Origin: Strigamia acuminata
Lineage: Eukaryota > Arthropoda > Chilopoda > Geophilomorpha > Linotaeniidae
Length of the DNA stretch: 64,000 bases
Assembly: GCA_949358305.1 (NCBI GenBank)
Contig: OX442318.1
Coordinates: 15,110,517-15,174,516 of the forward strand
Direction of reading: 5' to 3'
Shown here: one piece after another, positions 1 to 9,329 of the stretch
How positions within the stretch are numbered: the stretch's first letter is position 1
Layout of the letters: each line of letters begins with the position of its first letter
Position numbers and translations under genes: made by a program
Notes under the pieces: generated by a model
What the model saw: the letters and a program-made list of their open reading frames with translations, nothing else
Databases searched by the model: none
What the model was told of the DNA's origin: nothing

Positions 1-477
1 CAAAACTTGTAAAATAGATAATTTTTCGAAATAAACCCAAAAACCAACAAATGTAACAACCAAAATCCCAACAAGACACTTGATACTGTTCCCCTTAACA
101 ACCAAAATCTCCAAAATTTCAATTTCAAAAGGCAAAACACTAGAAAATGCAATAAAACAAGGGGTCAAACCGCTTCCCAACACAGCGCGTTGTGTTATCC
201 TGTATTGTGACCTTGAAGTTCCAGCTGCATGCAAATGTTCGCTCTCGACGCCAAGAATGTCCCCGTTGTGACTGTTGCCACGTTGAACTTTGACTCTAAT
301 GTAGTCCCTGTTGTGACTGATGTCACGTTGAACGTTGACTCTAGCAGACGACGCCAGACGAACGTATTGTTCCTCCGCCTCACCAAACACGCGTTGTAAC
401 GAATCGATGACGTAACGGAAAAACTCACGAATTGCAGTCGGAATCCTGGTCACGGCTACCAAAACTTCGTATTCTGT
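1..477 (-). mobile_element. BEL/Pao element K, 5' leader
   Basis: This stretch aligns by eye, base for base over long runs, with 57430-57890, the leader between the 5' LTR and gag of BEL element D. Both contain the same primer-site block and both run directly into the same LTR start. No protein is expected here. Short open frames in it (80-271, 195-428) have counterparts in the D leader but no recognisable domain. The window begins inside the element, so K's gag-pol would lie to the left. Confidence 0.7.
441..461 (-). promoter_or_regulatory. Putative tRNA primer-binding site of K
   Basis: On the minus strand a block starting TGGTAGCCGTGACCAGGATT lies 16 bases inside the LTR edge. The identical block sits at the same place in element D (57855-57875). 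A TGG start next to an LTR is the usual form of a site complementary to a tRNA 3' end. I could not assign the tRNA with certainty. Confidence 0.5.
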
Positions 478-514
478 GTTGCAGGTCAACAAACCAGAAA
501 GAAAAGAACGGCGA
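478..514 (-). repeat. BEL/Pao LTR fragment of K
   Basis: The sequence starts TGTTGCAGGTCAACAA and matches the outer edge of the D LTRs at 39369 and 57891 for about 37 bases. It then stops abruptly at copia-derived sequence. It is the last part of K's 5' LTR, read on the minus strand. The rest of the LTR was removed or displaced by element A. Confidence 0.6.
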
Positions 515-1231
515 ATAATTGAAGAAATGTGTTTTGTGCCATCACTAAATTTATTAGTGAGTTTGGTGTGGTCGTGTGGTGCAAATTTTGCACAAACAGT
601 GTTTTATGCAGTACGAAAGTCTTCAACGGACAATGGAAATGCCTGCAGCAAACAGACAATGGTCGACACACACAAAGCGCAATTGAAGATGGAAACACAG
701 GAACAAAGTGTCTTTAAGGAACAAACAGTGCATAACGCACTTAAGGAACAATTTGAAGAGAAAATCAGTATTCTTGAAAAAGAAAAAGAATATTTGGAAT
801 TGGATCCTGATTTAGATTTGGATAATATTGTATTGTTACTAACACATTTAGCATTTAAGAGCGCATTAACAGATAACATAGATACTGTGGCAAAGGCCAT
901 TACTGATTTAATTTTGGCGGTTTGTAAGATGCATGTGAACGAAGTAAATGGGGTTAGCGATAGCAAAGTGCGGGGCACTAGTAATATAAATCAGGACATT
1001 AATGTGATTAATACAAACAGGGTTTCGAAAATCATACAGGATTGTTCAAAAATTTCGAATGCCAACATGGAAAACAAGGAAAATAACCAATGTAAAATTG
1101 GTAACTTGAATAATTTGGGAAAAATCTCAAGTGATGATGTGCAAAACATCAAATCCCAACATAGAAATGGGAATTCAGAAGTTTTGAACAAGGAGATAAT
1201 GATAAGAAAGCTTTGGAAGCTATACATTTGA
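515..1231 (+). pseudogene. Unrecognised open frame upstream of copia-like integrase
   Basis: The frame is open from inside the K LTR fragment to 1231, so its nominal start at 476 belongs to K and not to this gene. The protein part is rich in Asn, Lys and Glu, with a heptad-like stretch near residues 80-115 and an Asn-rich tail. I see no UBN2 gag domain, no CCHC knuckle and no DTG protease motif, which normally precede integrase in copia. It overlaps the integrase-like frame by 19 bases in another frame. It may be a decayed or replaced gag/protease region, or unrelated sequence joined by deletion. There is no LTR at the K junction. Confidence 0.35.
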
Positions 1232-1935
1232 GTCTCTGGAGGGCCCCAACTAGGGAAAAATACATCATTATGGTCGATGATTGTTCTAAATACGCATGGT
1301 TTAAACCATTAAAGGGAAACAGCATTTTAGTGGAATTTCAAAGTTGGTTAGCTGAAATTAAATGCTTGCCAGGAACTGTGAATAGAGTTTATTTGGGCCC
1401 CGAGATGGATTTTTCCACAGAAGAATTGACAGCGTGGGTAGAAATAATGGAGAATTTCGGAATTACAATTAATAGTGTGGATTCAGATAACCCAATGGCT
1501 GACTCCATCTCCGAGAGGGCTAATGCAGACATCATAAGCGGGGTGGAAAGCTTGATTGTAGAGAATAAATTCCCCAATAATTTGTGGTTGGAACTGGCCA
1601 ACACAATGGTCTATTTGAGAAATAGAGCCCCCAGAATGGATTTAGACTGGAAAACTCCGTACAACGTGTTGTATGACCGAGGTGTATCGGTACGACATCT
1701 CAGATGTGTGGGGTCTAGAGTTAAAGTTGCCCACATTAATGATGGGAAAAGATATTTCTGGATGGGTGCTCTAATCGGGTATTCTAATTCACGAAGGAAA
1801 TACCGGGTCTGGGACCCAGTAAAAGACAGAATTTTCCAAGTTTCTCGAAACAATATGAAGTTTTCTGAGTGGACTTATTGGCACGAGGGGGAAGTTAAAC
1901 CCTCTCTGGAATTCTCCAATAAAGATGAAACTTAA
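1213..1935 (+). pseudogene. Ty1/copia integrase core with lost catalytic residues (element A)
   Basis: The 240-codon frame aligns clearly with the integrase of copia C in this window. Shared landmarks are VDDCSKYAWF (C: VDDYSRFMWI), ISERANADII (C: VAERANRLIL), SVRHLRCVGS (C: SVRHLRCIGS) and YRVWDPVKDRIF (C: YRIWDPTRNKIF). Copia integrase uses a D,D-35-E triad. Here the first Asp (HMDVWG in C) reads HLSLWR and the second (RTDKGGEF in C) reads YLGPEMDF, so only the Glu remains. The protein should not be able to integrate DNA, yet the frame has no stop over about 720 bases. It overlaps the next frame by 11 bases. Confidence 0.8.
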
Positions 1936-2860
1936 TATGGGAAATGTAGGAATTAAAATTCCATCGAAGGTTGTTGGAGTGCCAATATCCCCTCGGCTGG
2001 AAGTGCCTTCCCCATTGGAAATGGAGTTTGAAATTCCCCCATTGTTGACTTATGAAGAAGTTGGCATCAATGAGCGTATGTTTACTGGAAATGAAGGGGA
2101 AAATTTGGGGATGGTTGAATCAAATCAATGTGATCCACAGGTCGATTTTAGCAATGGAGGACAGAATGAGCAAATTAACTCGACATTGCAAATTGCCCCA
2201 TTGTCGCTGAGTGAAGAAGTTGACTTTAATAAGTGTGGAAGTATTGCAAACGAGGGGGAACACTTAGAAACACTTACCACAAGTGATGAAGAGGTTTATG
2301 AGGAACTCACTTGTGAACAGGAACTTTCCCCCTTTCTGGACACAGTGGAAGATGAAGTTTCCCCTTCATTGAGCGAGGGGAGAATGGTTGAGACAGAGGG
2401 GGAAATTAAAAAGAAACCAAAAGAATTGGAACAAGAAAGAAAATTTAGTGATAAAGGAATTGATTTGCCAACAGGAATTCCTCCAAAGTTAACACAAGAA
2501 TTGGAACAGTTTGCACTGGAGTTTGAGCCCAAATGTGATGAAAGGTTTAGACAGGTCGGTTCAATTTATGATATTTTGTCGACATCACAGGAAGGTGATA
2601 TTTCCCCAACACCGACAGAGACACTGATAGGTGTGAATGAACATAGAGTCATTGAGACAGAGGGGGAATGTGGGAAGACGAAAAGACGCAAGAAAAGGTG
2701 TAAGAAATCCAATAATATTGTTTTAGTGAAAACAGAGGTTGATGAATATCGTTTGGCGGTTAATGAACCGATATTGGATAATGAAACAACTAAAAATGTT
2801 ACTTTGATGGAAACAAATGACATTAAATGTGAGTTGATGGCTGGTAAGCCAAATAACTAA
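1925..2860 (+). CDS. Acidic low-complexity frame after integrase (element A)
   Basis: A 311-codon open frame, strongly acidic and Pro/Ser/Glu-rich, with repeats of the type ETEGE and SPSL, and one basic patch (KTKRRKKRCKK) near residue 265. In copia polyproteins a Pro-rich acidic linker lies between integrase and reverse transcriptase, and C has one in the same place. Here no reverse transcriptase or RNase H follows, and the polypurine tract and LTR come within 240 bases. The frame is therefore probably the expanded linker of an element that lost RT-RNase H. No function can be assigned. Confidence 0.45.
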   Translation: MKLNMGNVGIKIPSKVVGVPISPRLEVPSPLEMEFEIPPLLTYEEVGINERMFTGNEGENLGMVESNQCDPQVDFSNGGQNEQINSTLQIAPLSLSEEVDFNKCGSIANEGEHLETLTTSDEEVYEELTCEQELSPFLDTVEDEVSPSLSEGRMVETEGEIKKKPKELEQERKFSDKGIDLPTGIPPKLTQELEQFALEFEPKCDERFRQVGSIYDILSTSQEGDISPTPTETLIGVNEHRVIETEGECGKTKRRKKRCKKSNNIVLVKTEVDEYRLAVNEPILDNETTKNVTLMETNDIKCELMAGKPNN

Positions 2861-2872
2861 ACATTTAAGCCC

Positions 2873-3067
2873 ATGACTGAAGAGGATACGACATATGAAC
2901 AGGGAAATGAATTTTCTACAGTTGAAGAGAGGGAAGACAGCAATGTAAATACTTATAAGAGGTATTGGAAGCCTGGTTTATTGTTTTCGGAACTCTCAGA
3001 ATACAACAAGCAAATGGTGAGAGATGACTTGGACTTCAAATGGGACGATGAATTTGTTTACTTTTAA
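2873..3067 (+). CDS. Short acidic frame before the polypurine tract (element A)
   Basis: 64 codons in the same frame as the preceding 311-codon frame, separated by stops between 2858 and 2872. It is acidic with a Tyr/Trp-rich end (RYWKPGLLFSELSEYN) and resembles no copia RNase H. It ends 31 bases before the polypurine tract, so it is the 3'-most coding piece of element A. It may be the tail of the former linker protein. Confidence 0.35.
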   Translation: MTEEDTTYEQGNEFSTVEEREDSNVNTYKRYWKPGLLFSELSEYNKQMVRDDLDFKWDDEFVYF

Positions 3068-3098
3068 GTCCTGGTTTTTAGTGTAACCATATACTGCT

Positions 3099-3107
3099 CA
3101 GAGGGGG
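3099..3107 (+). promoter_or_regulatory. Polypurine tract of element A
   Basis: CAGAGGGGG directly precedes the LTR start. The same core (CCAGAGGGGG) abuts the 3' LTRs of copia B and C on the opposite strand. This is the usual plus-strand priming site. Confidence 0.75.
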
Positions 3108-3109
3108 TA

Positions 3110-3577
3110 TGTTGGTATTTGGAGCAGGCATATGGTGACAATCAGTTAAAGTCGCGTGTTTCTGGTTAAATGCGACTGCGGCGCATCTTATATATTGCCG
3201 TATTTTGTCTCGAGGTCGTGAGTCGCTTGTTTTGGACTTTATCTCGCGTGTTACGTTATTCCAAGCGGCTTATGTAGCGCGGTAATCATTTGTTGTGTCG
3301 CCAGCTCGAAAGAGCTTATTGTTTAATTTGTTTTGGCTGCTTATCGATTGATAAAGCAAGCATTTAGTTGCCTTTTATGTAAAGAACAAATCAATGTTGA
3401 TTACCCATTGATTTGTTCTCATGTTTTATGTATATCACACTTGGAGAGAACAAATCCCAAGCTGTGACACTTGTCTTTATGATTTGGCAGAATAAAGATG
3501 TCTGCCACCTTTGAGTTTTAGGTTTGGCAAGTTAGAAAACCATGTCTCGTTTATTTGGACTGCACTCACAACGATTA
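3110..3577 (+). repeat. Copia LTR, 468 bp (element A)
   Basis: It begins TGTTGGTATTTGGAGCAGGC after the polypurine tract and is homologous along its length to the solo LTR at 7041-7516. Shared features are an AAATCAATG...CATTGATTTGTTCTC inverted block and AATAAAGATGTC..GCCACC near the end. A degenerate primer site follows, so this LTR lies between the internal region of A (left) and the gag of A' (right). The AATAAA near 3491 is a plausible poly(A) signal. Confidence 0.8.
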
Positions 3578-3922
3578 TGGTTCAGCAGGGCCAATATTAG
3601 TATCGCCGCAGCCCTTGGGACAGTCGTCTCAGCTGCGGTTGTATTCTTTGACAAGGCTGAGCCCTGCCTCACCTAACGTTTCCGTGGCCCCAGGTGGCTT
3701 GCAAAGGGCGTTAGGGGGACACTTGTCAAAGGTTATTTGGTCAATTTTAGCATTGACTGCCCCCTTGATTGATATCCGCCTTGAACTACGTTGGAAGTGC
3801 TGTGCTCCGATCTGTGTTTACAACGACATTTTTGTGCCACCGATTAGTGACGTGCTTCGATCGCCGCTATACCATTTCTCTGAGTCCGTATATTTTGCGT
3901 GGTGCGCCGAGTCTTCGCAACG
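3578..3922 (+). other. Degenerate primer site and gag leader of A'
   Basis: TGGTTCAGCAGG at 3578-3589 looks like a decayed form of the TGGTAGCAGAGG initiator-tRNA-Met site seen intact in L and C. The following 330 bases have no gene I recognise and lead into a gag start. Confidence 0.5.
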
Positions 3923-4177
3923 ATGCAAAAGACAACGGAAACGACGGTCAGCCGAATTCCCATCTTCTCTGTCGGGAATTACGAGCCCTGGCAGAGAGCG
4001 ATGCGGATGCTTTTAAAATCCGAGGGCCTTTGGAGGCATGTAACGGAAGAGAAGGAGGCCGATCATCTTTTGACTCTAACGGACAAAGAAAAAGAACGTT
4101 ACATAGTCAAAAAGGACAAAGCTCTCGGACACATTTACATGTATGTCAGCGAACCTAAACGTTCAGCCCTGGACAAT
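3923..4177 (+). pseudogene. Copia gag N-terminal stump (A')
   Basis: Starting at ATG 3923 the frame gives about 85 residues closely matching the N-terminal gag (UBN2-type) of element L: VGNYEPWQRAMRMLLKSEGLWRHV in pieces against VGNYEQWQRSMRMLLKSEGLWRHV. It is cut after the Leu-Asp-Asn codons by the start of the L LTR. The remainder of this gag is not in the window and is expected to the right of the whole nest if L is a simple insertion. Confidence 0.8.
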
Positions 4178-5460
4178 TGTGACACTCCTGTTGCTAGCAA
4201 CCGCGATGGATTTATTTTTAGCTGTTTTGTCTTACCGAAATGATTTGTTTCTTCTCGTACGTCGTTATTCGAATGTTTCTTTTCTTGTGAGAATGATTGC
4301 TTGTTTAACGTTTTGTAGCTGCATGTTTAGTGTTTTAGTAAGGTTTCAGGTCTTAAAAGCCTTGGTTCGTGTCCAGCACACTCTCTCGATGTCTAGTTCT
4401 GACCGTTTCGTTGTCATGTTTGCTGCACCATGGTGTAGGCAAGTCGGTGATGTGTTATCGGTCACTTCCGGTTTGGGTTTTTTAGTTGTTTGGTTAGTAT
4501 TCGGAGATGATTTATGTTTTATATAGTTTAAGTTCTTATACTAAGCTTGTATTATTTGTTACTACGATCGATGCTGACATTTACTGATTTTGTTAGCATT
4601 AAATTGAGTTTTGGCCTTGCCTCCTGCGTGAGACATCTAGTGGCGAGGAGACGAAGTCTGTATTTTTCATTAAGTGTCGTTTACAAGTTTTTATTCGGAT
4701 TCTATTGTTCACGAGATGTTTTGCTCGTGAATTATACACAGTTACATTGTTTAAGTCAGTTTATATTCATATTTTGAAGTAAAGACATCGTTTGTTTTTT
4801 AATGTCTTTTTTTTGTTCTTGTTTGAACTGGCCGCGCGCGCTATTTTGATGATCGTTCGAAAATAGGCCTCGCCATGCCAGCAGTGTTTTCCCTTGAGCG
4901 TGAGCTCTATTACAAACGAGTCAGCCACGTTCATGTTGGTCTTAAGACCAAATTTATTATCGATATCAAATGTTTATACTTTATATAATTCAATTTCAAA
5001 TCAGTTATTTCGATGTTTGATGTCTTATTCGTTACATTTCACTTTTGCACACATTGTGTGCTGTCCCATATGTAATTCCATACCTGCATAATGTTTTTCA
5101 ATATGATTTGTTCTCTAATTTAATGTCAATGCTAATTATTGTCACCAGAGTGCTGTGACACTCTTCTCTCGATTCCAAAATGGCGCTGCACATGGGTTTG
5201 TGCAGCTCTCATCATTTCAAACCAGAATATGTAAAAATTTTCCTTTTATTAAATTGCATTTATAGTTTTAACTATTTGTTATTGATTTAAAGCACTTTAT
5301 GTGCTAGTCTGGCGATTATAAGCGGTCTTAAACCGCGCGCCATTTCCGAAACGTCATTCCGTTATCGGAATTAACCGCCGAGTATTTTCAACGCCATTTT
5401 GGCGTCAATTCAGGCTTCCAGTCGGCAATTACGCCGATAATTGCGCACTCCTCTGCTACA
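4178..5460 (+). repeat. Copia 5' LTR of L, about 1283 bp
   Basis: It starts TGTGACACTCCTG exactly where the A' gag breaks off and ends ...CTGCTACA two bases before the primer site. The TGT...ACA ends fit an LTR. There is no second copy in the window, so the boundaries rest on the gag break and the primer site. Open frames inside it (4143-4526, 4547-4777) have no known domain. Confidence 0.65.
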
Positions 5461-5462
5461 AT

Positions 5463-5474
5463 TGGTAGCAGAGG
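5463..5474 (+). promoter_or_regulatory. Primer-binding site, initiator tRNA-Met (L)
   Basis: TGGTAGCAGAGG is complementary to the 3' end (CTCTGCTACCA) of insect initiator tRNA-Met, as in C. The end of the LTR carries the inverse sequence CCTCTGCTAC, so the junction forms a perfect short hairpin. Confidence 0.85.
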
Positions 5475-5529
5475 GTGGTTGCTGCCTAATTCCATCATTT
5501 TTTGTTTAATTTTTCGACGTGAAATCCGC

Positions 5530-5905
5530 GAAATTCGCGATTTTTGCGCCGAAATTGATTATTTTCAGGTTACGACGATTTCCGGCCCGAATTTTTCGTT
5601 TTTCGAACGTCTACGACGTACCAGCAACGTTCTAGACAGCCAGGGCTGTCTATCCCTCCACTATTTGTCTGATTTTGTCCGAAATTGCGCGGGTTTCGCG
5701 AATTTCGAGACAAAATTTGTATTTTTGCAGGTATCATCGATTTTCGGCCCGATTTTCGTCCGCCGTACGTCCACAACGTATCGCCGACGTTCCAGACAGC
5801 CAGGGCTGTCTATATTTCCACCGATTCGTCTAATTTTCGTCCGAAATTACGCGGGATTCGCGAATTTCGGCAAATTTAAATTTATTTTCAGGTTTTTCGT
5901 CATTT
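5530..5905 (+). repeat. Tandem repeat of about 161 bp in the L leader
   Basis: Two full and one partial unit. Each contains a T-rich tract ending in CAG (CAG at 5566, 5728 and 5889, spacing 161-162). The two full units each hold a perfect 16-base palindrome GACAGCCAGGGCTGTC (5635-5650 and 5795-5810) and a GAAAT-rich segment with CGCG. The array lies between the primer site and gag, the usual place of packaging and dimerisation signals in retroelement RNA. A 375-codon frame (5479-6606) runs through it, probably because the unit lacks stops in that frame. Confidence 0.75.
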
Positions 5906-6515
5906 TGGATTCGCTTCTCCGCTTAGCACGTTGCGGCGGATACAACGAGAATCCAATACTAGATTATTGGCCGCTTAGTTCCCCGGTGAACGGCGTTTAT
6001 CACCGATCTTTTCAAGCGGACGAAGAGCCTCGAATTTTCGAGAAGAATTCGGACATTAACGTCCGAATTGCGCTTTCTCCAGCTTTTCGAGAAAGCTGCG
6101 CCGTGCCTTCATTTGCACGAGGATTGCATCCGCAATTAGATTCGCCTATTTCTCCTTCTTGTCGACATTACTTTGTTAGCATTAAGATAATATTTAAGGC
6201 TTTTGGGGGACATTTAGCATCGTATTCGCCCTTCGATCGAATCCGATCAAGCGATTACGTATTCTCCGGTAGTGCTTGTCGTGGTACAAGTGAGGTTTCC
6301 CGCGGGCCCAGGTGCACCGATCGGACCCTCTCAGACTGGCTACCGGAGGTTTTTGAATTCCTTCAGAAGGAATTGCCCAATTTGACGGTTTCCGCCTCGA
6401 AAGTGCTTCGAATCAAGTGTTGTGCTTCATTTTCGTGCAGTGCTACGGTGTCTCCTGTGTGCCATTTCTCTGAGCCTGTGTTTTCGTCGCAAAGTGTCCA
6501 GTTTTCCACGTCGCG

Positions 6516-8664
6516 ATGCACAAATCCGGAGATTCATCGAGCAAAATTCCCGTACTCGGAGTTGGAAACTACGAGCAGTGGCAACGATCGATGCGTATGC
6601 TGTTAAAGTCCGAGGGCCTTTGGAGGCATGTTACCGAAGAGAAAGAAGCCGAACATTTACTAACTTTAAGTGAAAAAGAGAAGGATTGGTACATGACCAA
6701 GAAAGATAAAGCCCTCGGTCACATCTATATTCAAGTCAGCGAGCCCAAACGATCGGTTTTAGATACGTGTAACATGCCGAAAGAGGCGTGGGACGCGCTG
6801 GCTAAGATTTATGCGCCGAGCTCACGGGCCAGAAGAGCAGCCATGCGTTGGGAGTTTTTAAATCTCCAGATTGGACCCAACGAGGATATGCCTGATTTTA
6901 TTGCCCGAGTCGATCACTATGTTAGGCAATTAAAGGACGTTAAAGAGGAAACTTCGCCCGACCACCACGCATATCAGTATCTTAAGGGATTGCCACCTGA
7001 GTATGCCCAGGCAACGTTCGCAATTTACCATTGGCCGGATTGTAGAGTTTGGATCAGCCATATGGTGTTTGGTATTTATGCTGCGCCTTTCTGGATTGGC
7101 GTAGCAACGGCGCAATGCAGCAATTGTTGCTTATTGTCTAAAAGTCGAGAGTTGTTTGTTATTGTTGTGATTTCAGCTTAGCTATCAGCTCTTGTTTTGC
7201 GATGATCGTTCAACTTGTCGTCTGCTTGTGTTTATTTATCATTTGGTTTGCCCCGGCATTTTATCCAGTGTTAATGCTGGCTTTATTTGGTTTGTTTGCT
7301 TTTTATTATGTAAAGGACAAATCAATGATGGTTATTCATTGATTTGTTCTCTTTTGTTATGTATTTGACTTGAGAAGAACAAATCTCAAGTCATGACACT
7401 TGCTTTCTGTTTTCTGACAAATAAAGATGTCAGCCACCACTGGATTCGAATGGTGGTTTTAGCAATTCTGACTTTTTGGCTTCTCACATGCACTCACCAC
7501 GGTTTGGACACTGATACGGATGACAAATTCACACCGACTTTGGTTGCCGAACAGTTGATATCCGAACAATCTCGTTTAAGATCAGCGGGTCTGCTTCGAA
7601 CAACTCCACCGACAGCTCATACTTCTGCGAAAGGACAGTTTCGTCAACGTAATAAATCCGGTGCCCGTGATTTGTCAACTATTCGGTGTTTCAATTGCGA
7701 CCAGATGGGCCACTACGCGAATAAGTGTCCCCACCCTCGACGTGAGAATCCGAACCCGAATCAGTCGACGGCTTCCGTACAACGCTCATCGAGAAGCAAG
7801 AGTAGAAAGCGGAATAAAAACGCTGCCGCCAAGGTCGAAGATAATCGTCCTCGCGAAACTTCTCGTCCGGTACGGAAAGGGGCATTTTTCTGCAGTGCAC
7901 CACAGGCCATCGAGCGCCCAGTCGCCCACTTTATGCAATCCAATGAATGGATTGTTGACTGCGGCGCTACCGACCACGTGACCCATGTGCGAGCGTTATT
8001 CACCGATTTCACGAACATTCCGCCTTTCGATATCGAATTGAAGCAAGGCAAATCGCAAGTTACTGGACGAGGAACGGTTCAACTTCTCACGTCAGTTGAT
8101 GATGCGGATTGCGTTCTCGATTTAACGAATGTTCTGTACGCACCGAACTTCGAAGCAAATTTGATTTCGGTGTCGAAAATCGATAAAACGCGTCACCACA
8201 TCCATATTTTCAACGGAGAGGTCAACGTCTACGAATCGGACTATCGTTTGCCAATCATTCGTGCAAAAGAACGTGGTGGCTTGTATTATTTGGACGGTTT
8301 GTGCTCGGTTCCCATCAGTTCGACATCGGTTTCGACGGCCACTCCACCGGTAATTCAACCTGTCAAAACACTGGTCACGACAGAAGTGGATTTCGACAAT
8401 GTTCCGAAACCGGTTAACGGAAAACAAAAGCAACGGGAAATTACAGACTATCGTTTTGATCCGCCAGCGGTTGAGAGTGTGAAGGCAATTCCCACCCAAC
8501 CAATTCCAAACCTGACCGATCCTACACATTTTCCCGTCCTTACTCCTATTCCTCCACCGGTCATTGTCAATCCGACCTGTAGCAAACAACCTTGGATCTC
8601 ACAGGGAAAACTGGCGAATTGGTCACCAAACTCTGGAAACCGCCCGAGACTGTATAGTGGTTGA
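6516..8664 (+). pseudogene. Copia gag-protease of L, split by a solo LTR
   Basis: ATG 6516 opens a UBN2-type gag (MRMLLKSEGLW, KEAWDALAKIY, QYLKGLPPEYAQATFAIYHWPD). It stops at 7040 at the solo LTR and resumes in phase at 7522 (DKFTPTLVAEQLISEQSR). A CCHC knuckle CFNCDQMGHYANKCP follows at 7687-7731. The aspartic protease start WIVDCGATDHVTHV is at about 7948. It reads DCGA where the family has DTGA, so the usual Thr is replaced by Cys. The final 60 or so residues are Pro-rich with no GAG-pre-integrase motif, and the frame ends at 8664 without integrase. Gag would form the particle and protease would cleave the polyprotein in the cytoplasm. Confidence 0.85.
7041..7516 (+). mobile_element. Solo copia LTR, 476 bp, in the L gag
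   Basis: The 5-bp direct repeat CGGAT flanks it exactly (7036-7040 and 7517-7521). It starts TGTAGAGTTTGGATCAGCC and is alignable over its length with the A LTR at 3110-3577. No internal region or second LTR is present, so it is a solo LTR, normally left by recombination between two LTRs of one insertion. Its orientation is plus. Confidence 0.9.
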
Positions 8665-9329
8665 AGAGACAAGTTGAAATCCTCTCTCTGAGCATAAGCC
8701 TAACTTGAAGAAGGGTTAGGCCTGACTGCATGAAAGTAGGCCTAACTGCATTTAGATGAAGTGATTGGCAAAACCTCTTTAGCTGCTGGGTAAAAATTCC
8801 GTGCTCCCAGGGAGGAGGAGAGCAGGCAAAGCTCTCTACTCACAAGTCATCATGTTTATTGAAGTAAAAGAAACCCAGGAATAAATTATCCAAAGAAGGA
8901 GGAAAAATATCAACTGGTTTTAATACTTAACAACTGATAACAACTGAGTTGCTTCTTTAGCAACCCACTACACAACAGTGCGCTTGGCAACAAGCGCGCC
9001 TAGTAACAATAAACAATGGCGTAATTGAAACTTAACTAAAAATAGCTTAAATCCTATGTACATTTGCTCTTAAAACATAACTAAAATTTAGATAAAATAC
9101 AGCAATGAAAACAAGGCAAAAACTTAATCTAAATAGACTTAACAATTAACAAAGCAGAGATAAACTTAACAACCAATGGCAGTACAGCTTAATCACAACT
9201 CATATCTGCACTTGTATATAAAGTTAAGTGAAGTTAACAAATGTACAGCTAAAATGTCTCTAAAATACTCCCAAATCATTAAGTTAATTAATGCCAACCA
9301 ATTTGCTATGTTCTAGGTAACTTTCACTA
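8665..9329. other. Unassigned LTR-like stretch
   Basis: No coding frame. It has short repeats of GGCCTAAC/GGCCTGAC (8720-8750), a small hairpin GTTGC...GCAAC (8950-8967) followed by GCGCTTG..CAAGCGC (8981-8998), and AT-rich sequence after that. The order of hairpin and AT-rich tract resembles the BEL LTRs at 30541 and 39369, but I cannot show homology. It may be an LTR fragment displaced by J. Confidence 0.3.

Larger units (their letters stand above)
4178..8664 (+). mobile_element. Ty1/copia element L, 5' part
   Basis: 5' LTR, initiator-tRNA-Met primer site, repeat-rich leader, gag with CCHC knuckle and protease start are present in order. The integrase, RT and RNase H that should follow are missing. 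Copia similarity ends shortly before 8664, where unrelated sequence begins. It sits inside the A' gag, so it is younger than A'. A solo LTR interrupts its gag. Confidence 0.8.

Noticed and set aside
5479-6606. 375-codon open frame in the L leader
   Set aside because: It starts without ATG, runs through the 161-bp tandem repeat and overlaps gag in another frame. There is no domain; the openness is explained by the repeat unit.
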